Assembly: GCA_036351255.1 (NCBI GenBank)
Contig: JAZBOS010000054.1
Span: 19,938 to 83,937 of the forward strand
Origin: Bacteroides sp.
Lineage (GTDB): Bacteria; Bacteroidota; Bacteroidia; Bacteroidales; UBA7960
DNA: 64,000 bases
Reading direction: 5' to 3'
The translations under genes were made by a program, and so were the position numbers. This document shows, piece after piece, positions 54,828 through 63,522 of the stretch. The notes under the pieces are model-generated. The model was not told the DNA's origin. It saw nothing but the letters and a program-made list of their open reading frames with translations, and made no database searches. Position 1 is the stretch's first letter, and every line of letters begins with the position of its first letter.

Positions 54828-54847
54828 GTTAATAATTGTTAATAATT
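54828..54847 (+). repeat. Tandem GTTAATAATT repeat upstream of clpC
   Basis: GTTAATAATT occurs twice without a gap (54828-54837 and 54838-54847), and AACAATT/AATTGTT flank it as an inverted repeat. It lies about 40 bp before the clpC promoter box and could be an activator or repressor site. Confidence 0.45.
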
Positions 54848-54883
54848 GCGGAAGGTTATCTGCTATTTGTTTAATATTGTATT

Positions 54884-54891
54884 TAATTTTG
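54884..54891 (+). promoter_or_regulatory. Possible -7 element of clpC
   Basis: TAATTTTG matches TAnnTTTG, 25 bp before the ATG at 54917. The nearest TTTG (54866-54869) is only 14 bases away, so the -33 box is uncertain. Confidence 0.4.
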
Positions 54892-54916
54892 ATTTGCTAT
54901 TTATAAACTGATCTGA

Positions 54917-57469
54917 ATGGAAGCGAAATTTTCACCAAGAGTAAAGGATGTAATCACCTTCAGTCGTGAAGAAGCCTTGCGCAACGGCAACGACTACATT
55001 GGGATTGAACATCTTCTTCTCGGTATTATCCGGGAAGGTGAAGGCTTGGCTGTAAAGATATTATCCCACCTTGGCATCGACCTGTTGAAACTGAAAGCCA
55101 TCATTGAGAATACCATCAAAGGCAGCTCTCCCAAAGGACGCAGCATTGATAATATTCCACTGATTAAGCAGGCCGAGCGGGTTTTAAAGATTACTTATCT
55201 TGAGGCCAAACTTTTTAACAGCGAAATGATCGGGACTGAGCATCTTCTGCTTAGCATTCTGAAAGACACTGACAACCTGGCCACTAAAACCCTGAACCAG
55301 CAAGGCGTTGATTATGATCTGGTCAAGGAAGAGATCCAGAACTGGCAAGGAGGCAACCCTGAAGGAGATACGAGGCATGATATCCGCGGAGACCTTTCGG
55401 CCGGCAGTGATGAGGATGAAGGCAACGAAGGGACCTTTGGAAGTTCTTTTAAAAAGACCAGCGATAAATCGAAAACACCGGTGCTTGACAACTTTGGTCG
55501 TGACCTTACCCGTGCCGCCGAAGAAAATCGCCTGGATCCGGTAGTGGGAAGGGAAAGGGAGCTGGAGCGAATTGCACAGATCCTTTCGCGACGCAAAAAA
55601 AACAATCCCATCCTTATCGGGGAACCAGGCGTTGGGAAATCGGCCATTGCCGAAGGCCTTGCCCTCCGTATCGTTCAGCGTAAAGTATCCAGGGCCCTGT
55701 TCAACAAAAGGTTGGTAACCCTCGACATTGCCTCGCTGGTGGCCGGAACCAAATACAGGGGGCAGTTTGAGGAGCGCATGAAAGCCCTCCTCAACGAGCT
55801 GGAAAAAAACCCGGATGTAATCCTGTTTATTGACGAGTTACACACCATTGTGGGAGCCGGTGGCGCTTCAGGCTCACTGGATGCCAGCAATATGTTCAAA
55901 CCAGCCCTTGCAAGAGGCGAATTGCAATGTATCGGAGCCACCACCCTCGATGAATATCGCCAGCACATTGAAAAAGATGGTGCACTTGAACGCCGTTTTC
56001 AGAAGATTTTGATCGATCCCACTTCAGCTGAGGAAACCATTGAAATCCTCAACAACATCAAACAGAAATACGAGGACCATCACCTGGTCACCTATTCTGA
56101 TGAAGCCATCAAAGCTTGCGTTCATTTGACTGACCGTTATGTCAGCGACCGCTGCCTGCCTGACAAGGCCATTGATGCCCTCGATGAAGCAGGTTCGCGC
56201 GTTCATATCACCAACATAAAAGTTCCCGAGAACATCATTGAGATCGAGGCCAGGATAGATGAGGTGCGCAACGAGAAGACCCGGGCCATAAAAAGCCAGA
56301 AATATGAGATGGCCGCCAAATTGCGCGACCAGGAAAGGGAGCTTGGGGATAAACTGGAACAGGAAAAACGGCGCTGGGAGGAAGAATCGCAGCTCCACCG
56401 TGAGATTGTTTCCGAACAAAATGTTTCAGAGGTTGTGGCCATGATGACCGGGGTGCCGGTGCAACGAATCGCCCTTAACGAAAGCGAGCGACTCATCAGT
56501 ATGGAGAAAGACCTCGCCAAAACCGTGATCGGACAGGATGATGCCATCGAAAAGGTGGTGCGTAGCATCCGACGAAACCGGGCAGGCCTGAAGGATCCCA
56601 GCAAGCCCATTGGCTCCTTTATTTTCCTCGGACCTACGGGTGTGGGAAAAACCCACCTTGCCAAAGTGCTTTCCAGGCATTTATTTGACTCTGACGATGC
56701 CCTGGTGCGCATTGACATGAGCGAATACATGGAGAAATTTGCCGTCAGCCGGCTTATCGGCGCACCTCCCGGATATGTGGGTTACGAAGAAGGCGGACAG
56801 TTAACCGAAAAGATCCGCAGGAAGCCTTATTCTGTAGTTTTATTGGATGAAATCGAAAAAGCGCACCCGGATGTTTTCCACCTGCTGCTGCAAGTGCTTG
56901 ACGACGGCTTGCTTACCGATAGCCTGGGACGGAAAATCGACTTTAAGAATACCATCATCATTATGACCTCCAATATTGGCTCACGCCAGTTAAAGGATTT
57001 TGGTATGGGTGTTGGATTCAGTACCTCAGCCAAACAGGCAGCTTCCAGTGATTACGCCCAGAGTGTCATTGAGAACGCCCTGAAAAAAGCCTTTGCCCCT
57101 GAATTTCTCAACCGGGTGGATGATGTGGTCATTTTTGACTCGCTCAAAAAAGAGCACATATTCAAGATCATTGACATTGAGTTGAGCAAACTTTACAAGC
57201 GTATCGAAGATTTGGGGTACAAGGTTGAACTTTCACTTGAAGCCAAAGAATTTATTGCGGATAAAGGTTGGGATGCTGCCTTTGGTGCCCGCCCGCTTAA
57301 ACGGGCTATCCAGAAATACCTGGAAGATCCCCTTGCTGAAGAGATCATCAAGGCCCGCGTCAAGGAAGGTCAGGTAATTTTCATTGACTTCGACAAGGAA
57401 GCCCAGGAAATTCACATTGAGCCCCGTAAGTCCGAAACCAAAAAGGATAAACCTGCCGCAAAGGAATAA
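54917..57469 (+). CDS. clpC: ATP-dependent Clp protease ATP-binding subunit ClpC
   Basis: 850 residues. Two Clp-N repeats (about 5-145), a linker, AAA+ module 1 with Walker A GEPGVGKS (about 234-241), a UVR-type coiled coil (about 425-480), and AAA+ module 2 with GPTGVGKT (about 574-581), then the ClpB-D2-small domain. The UVR/coiled-coil insert is shorter than in ClpB, favouring ClpC. It unfolds substrates for ClpP. A long acidic/Gly linker (about 150-180) follows the N-domain. Strong terminator downstream. Confidence 0.95.
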   Translation: MEAKFSPRVKDVITFSREEALRNGNDYIGIEHLLLGIIREGEGLAVKILSHLGIDLLKLKAIIENTIKGSSPKGRSIDNIPLIKQAERVLKITYLEAKLFNSEMIGTEHLLLSILKDTDNLATKTLNQQGVDYDLVKEEIQNWQGGNPEGDTRHDIRGDLSAGSDEDEGNEGTFGSSFKKTSDKSKTPVLDNFGRDLTRAAEENRLDPVVGRERELERIAQILSRRKKNNPILIGEPGVGKSAIAEGLALRIVQRKVSRALFNKRLVTLDIASLVAGTKYRGQFEERMKALLNELEKNPDVILFIDELHTIVGAGGASGSLDASNMFKPALARGELQCIGATTLDEYRQHIEKDGALERRFQKILIDPTSAEETIEILNNIKQKYEDHHLVTYSDEAIKACVHLTDRYVSDRCLPDKAIDALDEAGSRVHITNIKVPENIIEIEARIDEVRNEKTRAIKSQKYEMAAKLRDQERELGDKLEQEKRRWEEESQLHREIVSEQNVSEVVAMMTGVPVQRIALNESERLISMEKDLAKTVIGQDDAIEKVVRSIRRNRAGLKDPSKPIGSFIFLGPTGVGKTHLAKVLSRHLFDSDDALVRIDMSEYMEKFAVSRLIGAPPGYVGYEEGGQLTEKIRRKPYSVVLLDEIEKAHPDVFHLLLQVLDDGLLTDSLGRKIDFKNTIIIMTSNIGSRQLKDFGMGVGFSTSAKQAASSDYAQSVIENALKKAFAPEFLNRVDDVVIFDSLKKEHIFKIIDIELSKLYKRIEDLGYKVELSLEAKEFIADKGWDAAFGARPLKRAIQKYLEDPLAEEIIKARVKEGQVIFIDFDKEAQEIHIEPRKSETKKDKPAAKE

Positions 57470-57482
57470 TAACAGGGCTCAC

Positions 57483-57528
57483 CCAATAAAAAAGGGATCT
57501 ACCTTCCGGGTGATCCCTTTTTTATTGG
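57483..57528. terminator. Bidirectional terminator between clpC and the acyl-CoA dehydrogenase gene
   Basis: CCAATAAAAAAGGGATC (57483-57499) pairs with GATCCCTTTTTTATTGG (57512-57528). The A- and T-runs within the stem give U-tracts in both directions for these convergent transcripts. Confidence 0.78.
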
Positions 57529-57540
57529 ATTCAGCTTGCT

Positions 57541-59322
57541 TTAAAACCTGTACTCGTTATCTTCTATCAGTTTGGCAGCAACTTTGCGGCGGACTTCCTT
57601 GACATTTGTGCCTTTGACCCGTGTCAAAACCTCCACTGCTTTCACCAGCTTATCTTCCTTTTCCTTTTCCGGCAGGGAATACACACAATCGAGGGCATAA
57701 GTGCGAATCTTATTGGCGGCATCATAAACAAACACATCGAGTATTTCTTTATATAATCCTGCCCCCTCCCCTTTCAGGCTCTGGATCTTCTCGACCCTTA
57801 AGGCCAGGGATTCGGCAATATAGAGCTCGCTGATCATATCGGCAATGTTCATCATCACTTCCTGTTCGCGAACCAGTTTCTTCGAAAACTGCTTGTTCGC
57901 AGCATAAATGCAAAGTAGGGCAACTTTCTTGAAGTTTTTGACATAGCGTTGTTTCTCCTTAAAGTAATCCTCTCCAGGAATTACTCCATCATCAATCCTA
58001 TCCAGATGATTATAAAAGGCTTCAGCAGGTCCAAACAGGTCGAAATCGCCTTTCAGGGCGCGTTTAATAGCAGTATCTCCCACCAGCAAGCGATTGATCT
58101 CATTGGTACCTTCAAAGATCCGGTTGATCCTTGAGTCACGGTAACCACGTTCCACATTCATCTCAGCAGAATAACCCATTCCACCATGAATCTGGACGGC
58201 TTCATCCACTACATAATCAAGCATCTCAGAGCCATAAACCTTCAATATCGCATCTTCCACAGCGTAATGGCTGATGGCTTCAATGGTAGCCCTACCGGCA
58301 TCAGGCATCTGTGCTTTCAGGTCATCCATCAGGTCATCAATATCCTTGCTGACCCGGTAAATGGCCGATTCGTGGGCATAGGTACGGATCACCATTTCTG
58401 CCAGTTTGTGTTGAATGGCGCCGAAGCTAGAGATCAGTACACAAAACTGCTTGCGTTCGTTAGCGTATTTCACTGAATCAGTGATGGCTTTCTTTGCTGC
58501 ACCGATCACGTTGGCGCCGAGTTTCATACGGCCCATGTGAAGAATGCTCAGGGCAATGCGGAATCCCTCGCCCCGCGCCCCCAGCATGTTTTCGGCAGGA
58601 ACTTTTACGTCGGTATAATAAACCTGTGCAGTAGATGAACCCTTGATGCCCATCTTATGCTCATCAGGACCAATCCTTACACCAGGCATATCACTCTCCA
58701 CGATAAAGGCACTCAGAATCCTGTCATTTTCTACCTTGGCAAAGACGATCTGTGTGTCGCAGAAGCCTGCATTGGTGATCCACATCTTCTGTCCGTTCAG
58801 AATATAATGTTTCCCATCTTCCGTGGGGATAGCGGTGGTTTTCCCTGAGTTGGCGTCGCTACCTGCTCCTGGCTCGGTCAGGCAGTAGGCACCCAGCAAA
58901 TCGCCGGTGGCTAGCTGCGGGATGTAACGCTGTCGCTGTTCTTCATTGCCGTAATACATAATGGGTAGCGTCCCAATGCCGCAGTGAGCCATAAAGGCCA
59001 CAGAAAAGGAATATCCGGCACCAATGGTCTCGGCTGCTAGCATCTGGGTCACGAAAGATTGACCAAATCCACCAAAATCCTCAGGAATGGAAATGCCCAT
59101 CAGTCCGAGTTCACCCGATTTCTTCAGGATTTCCTTCATCAGTTCCCGGTTGCCCTGATCCAGTTCATCCAGGTGAGGATATACCTCGGCTTCAATGAAA
59201 TCCTTACAGGTTTGAGCAATCATCAATTGCTCTTCATTATATTCCTCGGGTACAAAAATGTCATGAACACTGACTTCCTTTACCAAAAATTCTCCGCTTT
59301 TCAGGTTTTTTGTTTTCTCCAT
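57541..59322 (-). CDS. Acyl-CoA dehydrogenase with C-terminal extension
   Basis: 593 residues. The acyl-CoA dehydrogenase core (about 25-420) includes CLTEPGAGSDANSG, the FAD/substrate loop and IFEGTNEINR with the catalytic Glu region, plus a helical C-terminal extension of about 160 residues as in the ACAD9/VLCAD-like branch. It oxidises acyl-CoA to enoyl-CoA and passes electrons to ETF, which is encoded upstream in the same operon. The gene starts 25 bp after the CCG-protein stop. Confidence 0.95.
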   Translation of the reverse strand: MEKTKNLKSGEFLVKEVSVHDIFVPEEYNEEQLMIAQTCKDFIEAEVYPHLDELDQGNRELMKEILKKSGELGLMGISIPEDFGGFGQSFVTQMLAAETIGAGYSFSVAFMAHCGIGTLPIMYYGNEEQRQRYIPQLATGDLLGAYCLTEPGAGSDANSGKTTAIPTEDGKHYILNGQKMWITNAGFCDTQIVFAKVENDRILSAFIVESDMPGVRIGPDEHKMGIKGSSTAQVYYTDVKVPAENMLGARGEGFRIALSILHMGRMKLGANVIGAAKKAITDSVKYANERKQFCVLISSFGAIQHKLAEMVIRTYAHESAIYRVSKDIDDLMDDLKAQMPDAGRATIEAISHYAVEDAILKVYGSEMLDYVVDEAVQIHGGMGYSAEMNVERGYRDSRINRIFEGTNEINRLLVGDTAIKRALKGDFDLFGPAEAFYNHLDRIDDGVIPGEDYFKEKQRYVKNFKKVALLCIYAANKQFSKKLVREQEVMMNIADMISELYIAESLALRVEKIQSLKGEGAGLYKEILDVFVYDAANKIRTYALDCVYSLPEKEKEDKLVKAVEVLTRVKGTNVKEVRRKVAAKLIEDNEYRF

Positions 59323-59347
59323 TTGTAGGTTATACGTTTTAGGTTAT

Positions 59348-60142
59348 TTAAATTCCCATTGCCTGCACAATGAGTTCGGCAATATCAAGATTTTTAATGT
59401 CTTCTTCCCTGTTCTTATATTTCAGACCATCCGTCATCATAGTCATGCAAAAAGGACAGGCTGTTGCTATGATTGAGGCTTCAGTTTTCAGGGCATCTTC
59501 GGTCCTTTCAATGAATACCTCCTTGTCCCCCTTTTCGGCTTCCTTAAACATCTGCCCCCCTCCTGCCCCGCAACAAAGGGCAAAGCTGCGGTTCCGGTGC
59601 ATTTCCACCAGGTTTCCAGATACTGCTTTAAGCACCCTGCGTGGCGCATCATAAATGCCGTTGCCGCGGCCAAGGTAACAGGGGTCATGATAGGTGATGG
59701 TGATGCCCCCGAGCCTTTCAGTGTCAAGTTCCAGTTCTCCCCGCTTCATCAGGTCATCCAGAAAGTCCACATAGCTGATCACCTCATACGTACCGCCCAG
59801 ATCGGGGTATTCATTTTTGAAAATGTTATAGCAATGCGGGCAGATGGTAATGATCTTCCGGATGTCGTAGGCTTTGAAAAGTTCAATGTTCTGCAAGGCT
59901 TGCATCTGGTAGAGCATCTCATTGCCAGCCCGGCGGGCCGGGTCACCGGTGCAGGATTCTTCCTTACCCAGCACAGCATAATTCACTTCCAGGTAGGAAA
60001 GGATCTTTGCAAAGGCGGCAGCCACTTTTTTATAACGGTCGTCATAAGCCCCGGCACATCCCACCCAAAATAAATATTCGGGCTTTTCCCCGCGGGAAAA
60101 AAGATCGGCCATTACCGGGACTTCTATTTTAATGGTCTCCAT
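59348..60142 (-). CDS. CCG-domain Fe-S protein (heterodisulfide reductase B-like)
   Basis: 264 residues. Two CCG repeats: the first with WVGCAGAYDD, ESCTGDPARR and CPHCYNIF; the second with HDPCYLGRG, LCCGAGGG and CPFCMTMM. These bind a noncubane or [4Fe-4S] cluster in heterodisulfide reductase and related quinone-reducing complexes. It is encoded right after the membrane Fe-S protein, so together they may form the electron-transfer module that takes electrons from ETF to menaquinone. Confidence 0.92.
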   Translation of the reverse strand: METIKIEVPVMADLFSRGEKPEYLFWVGCAGAYDDRYKKVAAAFAKILSYLEVNYAVLGKEESCTGDPARRAGNEMLYQMQALQNIELFKAYDIRKIITICPHCYNIFKNEYPDLGGTYEVISYVDFLDDLMKRGELELDTERLGGITITYHDPCYLGRGNGIYDAPRRVLKAVSGNLVEMHRNRSFALCCGAGGGQMFKEAEKGDKEVFIERTEDALKTEASIIATACPFCMTMMTDGLKYKNREEDIKNLDIAELIVQAMGI

Positions 60143-60168
60143 GCTGATTCCTGTTGGATTGTTTTGGC

Positions 60169-61488
60169 TTACGATTTTTTTATTTCAAGGTCTTTTGCCC
60201 AGAGCAGGCGGTCTTCTGGTGAATATTGCCAGGGCGCACCGTTGTTTTCAATGTTGTTGAACACTGATTTCAACTCCCCTGGCGCTGAGCCTTCTTCCAT
60301 CACCAGGTATCGCCGCAAATCAACGATAAGGGTGGGATGGTTAATGTTGATCGGGCATTCCATGGCGCAAGCATTACAGGTTGTGCACGCCCAAAGTTCT
60401 TCTTCACTGATGTAATCACGCAACAGCGACTTGTTGTCCGAGAATGCCCTTCCCTGGCTGATCAAGCCTTTCCCTTTTTCGCGCATCCTTGAGCGAAGAT
60501 CCATCACGATCTTGCGTGGTGAGAGCATCTTTCCCGTAATGGCTGCTGGGCAAACCGAAGTACACCTGCCACATTCTGTGCAGGCCAGCGAGTCCAGGTA
60601 ATTCTTCCAGGTCACATCCTCTGCATCCTTTACCCCGAAACGTTCCGGGGCGGTCTCCCCCTCCACCGGGGCAAAGGCGGTCTCAGGGTTCATCATCAGC
60701 TTCACTTCCCGGGTGATGCTATCCATATTGGGCAGTTTACCCAGGGGATCGAGGCGTGAAAGGAAGACATTGGGCACAGACATGAACACGTGAAAGTGCT
60801 TGCTGTACGGCAACAGGTTGGCAAAGAAGAATATAAGCAGGATATGTGCCCACCAGTGTATTTCGTGGTGCAGGTGCAGTTGTGAAGAACTTATTCCTTG
60901 CAGCAGGCCAGCCAGGTATTGGCTGATGGGATAAACACCATGGACAGGTTCATTAGCGGCCAGTTTCAGGGTCACATAACTGGCATTCATCCCAAGCAGG
61001 GTAAGCATCAGGAGCAGGATGATCGTTAAGGCAACCTTCGCGTCCATGTGCGAGATATGTTTCATCTCAATCCCTTCAAAGCGCTTCACGTGCAGAAATA
61101 ACCTTCGTCCCATAAACACAAGGATGGCAATGGCAACCACGAGGGCAAAGACATCGCCTGAAGCAATGATCACATCATAGAGAACACCCAGGACTTTCAA
61201 TGAACGTTCTGTTCCCGAAAGGCCATCGATGACCATTTCAATGCTCCCAACCAGAATAACCAGGAAGCCCCAGAACACCAAGGCATGCATAAAACCCGTA
61301 AAGGGTTTACGGAACATCTTCGATTGCCCGAGGGCTACCCGCAGGGTAAGCAGGATGCGCTTGCCAATATCCCTTACGGGAAAATCAGGCTTGGTCATCC
61401 TGAAAAGCTTTACATAACGTGAAGTGGTATAGCCGAATATCCCGAGGGTAAGGAGTAAGGCGGCTGAAAAAAGAATCTGGCTGAGCAT
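60169..61488 (-). CDS. Membrane-bound (4Fe-4S) protein with NarI-like heme b domain
   Basis: 439 residues from the ATG at 61488; the open frame to 61569 overlaps a stem-loop and is not coding. Five to six membrane helices (about 5-230, with several His residues that could ligate heme b as in nitrate reductase gamma) precede two 4Fe-4S ferredoxin motifs, CTECGRCTSVCPA and CTTCNACAMECPI. The pairing with the CCG protein resembles the ETF:menaquinone oxidoreductase (EMO) arrangement, with the CCG domain on a separate chain. It lies between etfA and the CCG gene. Confidence 0.9.
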   Translation of the reverse strand: MLSQILFSAALLLTLGIFGYTTSRYVKLFRMTKPDFPVRDIGKRILLTLRVALGQSKMFRKPFTGFMHALVFWGFLVILVGSIEMVIDGLSGTERSLKVLGVLYDVIIASGDVFALVVAIAILVFMGRRLFLHVKRFEGIEMKHISHMDAKVALTIILLLMLTLLGMNASYVTLKLAANEPVHGVYPISQYLAGLLQGISSSQLHLHHEIHWWAHILLIFFFANLLPYSKHFHVFMSVPNVFLSRLDPLGKLPNMDSITREVKLMMNPETAFAPVEGETAPERFGVKDAEDVTWKNYLDSLACTECGRCTSVCPAAITGKMLSPRKIVMDLRSRMREKGKGLISQGRAFSDNKSLLRDYISEEELWACTTCNACAMECPININHPTLIVDLRRYLVMEEGSAPGELKSVFNNIENNGAPWQYSPEDRLLWAKDLEIKKS

Positions 61489-61536
61489 AATTTTGATTTG
61501 TTTTGGGGATAAGTGACTGAACTGGCCAGAAAAACC

Positions 61537-61569
61537 TTGCCCCTGACGGCATAAGACCGTCAGGGGCAA
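61537..61569 (-). other. 13-bp stem-loop between etfA and the membrane Fe-S gene
   Basis: TTGCCCCTGACGG (61537-61549) is the exact complement of CCGTCAGGGGCAA (61557-61569) with a 7-nt loop. In the transcribed (minus) orientation it is followed by AAGGTTTTTC, giving a terminator-like but leaky signal. It would set a lower level for the downstream genes or protect the etfBA message. Confidence 0.85.
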
Positions 61570-61577
61570 TTCAATGG

Positions 61578-62549
61578 TTATTTATTCCGGATCTCCTTCA
61601 CCGCCTCAATGAGCTGGGGCAATATTTTTTGGGCATCACCCACAATACCATATTGCGCAGCCTCAAATATCGGGGCTGATTTATCATTGTTGATGGCCAC
61701 TATATATTTCGAAGAGCTGACACCAGCCAAATGCTGGGTGGCGCCAGAAATACCAATGGCAAAATAAAGGTTGGGGGCGATGATTTTTCCGGTCTGCCCT
61801 GTATGTTCTTCGTGAGGCCTCCAGCCTTCATCCGAAACAGGCCTTGAACAGGCAGTGGCGGCATTCAGCAATTCGGCAAGTTCCTCGATGGGCTTCCAGT
61901 TGTCAGGCGACTTCATCCCCCTGCCACCTGAAACGACGATCTCGGCATCCGTCAGAAGGATCTTGCCTTCCTGCTTCCTTACTTCATTCACCTGGGTCTT
62001 CACATCAGCACCACCCAGATCTGCCTGAATCTGCTCAATGGCAATATCCACCGGATTCTCAACAAGATCGAATGAATTTTGCAACAGGGTGATGATCTTC
62101 ACCGGGGTGTCAAGGGATAGATGGGCAAAGGCGCTGCCCGAGAATACTTTCTTATTGACAATAAACGGGTCGGTGCTTACGGGAAGTTTATTAACACCCG
62201 ATCCAAGGGCAGCCTTCAGCCTGACCGAAAGCCTGGGGGCGATCGATTTACCGGCATTGTTGCTGGCCATAATGATCACTGTGGAGCCTTCTTTTTGCGC
62301 TGCCTGGGCAATCACCCGTGCATAGGCCTGGCTGTCCAGATGCTTTAATTGGCCGTCATCGGCCACAACCACTTTTTCAACCCCATAATGGCCAAGCTGC
62401 TTCAGCTGGCTTTCTTCCACCTTGCCAATGGATGCCGCCACCAATGTGGTGCCAAGCATTTCGGCAACCCTGGCCCCGTATGAAGCAAGTTCGAAAGTAA
62501 GTTTCTTGAATTGGCCGTCCCAATTCTCGGCATAAATTAATACTGACAT
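61578..62549 (-). CDS. etfA: Electron transfer flavoprotein subunit alpha
   Basis: 323 residues. The C-terminal FAD domain is clear: GGRGMKSPDNWK, ACSRPVSDEGW and APNLYFAIGISGATQH, then INNDKSAPIF. The heterodimer with EtfB collects electrons from acyl-CoA dehydrogenases. It follows etfB by 59 bp. A strong hairpin comes 8 bp after the stop. Confidence 0.97.
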   Translation of the reverse strand: MSVLIYAENWDGQFKKLTFELASYGARVAEMLGTTLVAASIGKVEESQLKQLGHYGVEKVVVADDGQLKHLDSQAYARVIAQAAQKEGSTVIIMASNNAGKSIAPRLSVRLKAALGSGVNKLPVSTDPFIVNKKVFSGSAFAHLSLDTPVKIITLLQNSFDLVENPVDIAIEQIQADLGGADVKTQVNEVRKQEGKILLTDAEIVVSGGRGMKSPDNWKPIEELAELLNAATACSRPVSDEGWRPHEEHTGQTGKIIAPNLYFAIGISGATQHLAGVSSSKYIVAINNDKSAPIFEAAQYGIVGDAQKILPQLIEAVKEIRNK

Positions 62550-62608
62550 ATGTTTGGAAATTTCTTCGTTAATACATTAAAAAATCAGCGTAAACGCTGC
62601 AGGAAACC

Positions 62609-63358
62609 TTACAGAAGTTTGGCCTCGTTTTGCAGCAAGGCTATCAACTCTTTGGCATGATCCGGGTCGATGAACTTACAGTTGGCACGTGGCTGCGGTG
62701 GTTCAAAACGGATCACCCGCGTAACCGCTTCTGCTGACGGAGCCTCCATCACCTGGATAGGCTTGGTACGTGCCTGCATGATACCCCGCATGGAGGCTAT
62801 CCGTGGTTCCTTGGCAATACCCTTCTGGACAATCCCAACAAAGGGGGATGCAACACCCACCACTTCCTTGCCTCCATCAATCTCACGAATGATCTGGGCC
62901 TGTCCGTTCTCAACCTTCAGGCTGGATATGGCCGAAACGGAAGGAAGGTCAAGCAGCTCAGCAAGCATGGAACCCACATTTGATCCGTTATAATCACTCG
63001 ACTCAATCCCGCAGAGAATCATATCAAATTGACCGGCTTTCACCACTTCAGCCAGTCCGGCTGCAACCTGAAAGGCATCATTCAACTCAGCATTTACCCG
63101 GTAGGCATTGTCGGCGCCCATGGCAAGGGCTTTCCTGAGGGTAGGCTCGGAAGAAGCAGTCCCAACGTGGGCAATGCTAACCTGTTTAACCCCGGACAAA
63201 GCGTCATCCTTCAATTCGAGGGCACGCGTAAGCGACAACTCGTCCCAGGGATTGATGACCCACTGGACACCCGTGGTATCGAGGCGTGTGTTGTCATCTG
63301 CAAATTTGACTTTCGTCGTCGTGTCGGGAACAACACTTATACAAACAAGAATATTCAT
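62609..63358 (-). CDS. etfB: Electron transfer flavoprotein subunit beta
   Basis: 249 residues from the ATG at 63358 (MNILVCISVVPDT, the usual EtfB start); another ATG at 63364 would add MP. The AMP-binding region (VGTASSEPTLRKALAMGADNAYRV; CGIESSDYNGSNVGSMLAELL) and the recognition loop are present. First gene of the etfBA-FeS-CCG-acyl-CoA dehydrogenase operon. Upstream are a small hairpin and a possible -7 box. Confidence 0.97.
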   Translation of the reverse strand: MNILVCISVVPDTTTKVKFADDNTRLDTTGVQWVINPWDELSLTRALELKDDALSGVKQVSIAHVGTASSEPTLRKALAMGADNAYRVNAELNDAFQVAAGLAEVVKAGQFDMILCGIESSDYNGSNVGSMLAELLDLPSVSAISSLKVENGQAQIIREIDGGKEVVGVASPFVGIVQKGIAKEPRIASMRGIMQARTKPIQVMEAPSAEAVTRVIRFEPPQPRANCKFIDPDHAKELIALLQNEAKLL

Positions 63359-63430
63359 TGGCATTCATTTATTTTGGATTCATACAATTCATTCTCCTGC
63401 TTAGCCACCTGTTTTAAGAAAACAGGCGGG

Positions 63431-63438
63431 CAAAAATA
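63431..63438 (-). promoter_or_regulatory. Possible -7 element of the etf operon
   Basis: The minus strand reads TATTTTTG, a TAnnTTTG match, about 75 bp before etfB. A perfect 8-bp hairpin CCTGTTTT-3-AAAACAGG (63408-63426) lies in the resulting leader; no T-run follows it on the minus strand. No -33 TTTG is at the usual distance. Confidence 0.35.
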
Positions 63439-63522
63439 ATACTTTAAGAAATGTACCGGGTAATCTGATTCAACTTTACCATGGTCTCAGTTCTGTTTTT
63501 TTTCCTGACCCGGTATCATTCG

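Noticed and set aside
61489..61569. N-terminal extension of the membrane Fe-S protein up to 61569
   Set aside because: The extra 27 codons coincide with the 13-bp stem-loop; the ATG at 61488 gives a normal membrane start.
62585..62599. Short inverted repeat CAGCGT/ACGCTG between etfB and etfA
   Set aside because: A 6-bp repeat with a 2-base loop is within chance expectation and has no T-run.
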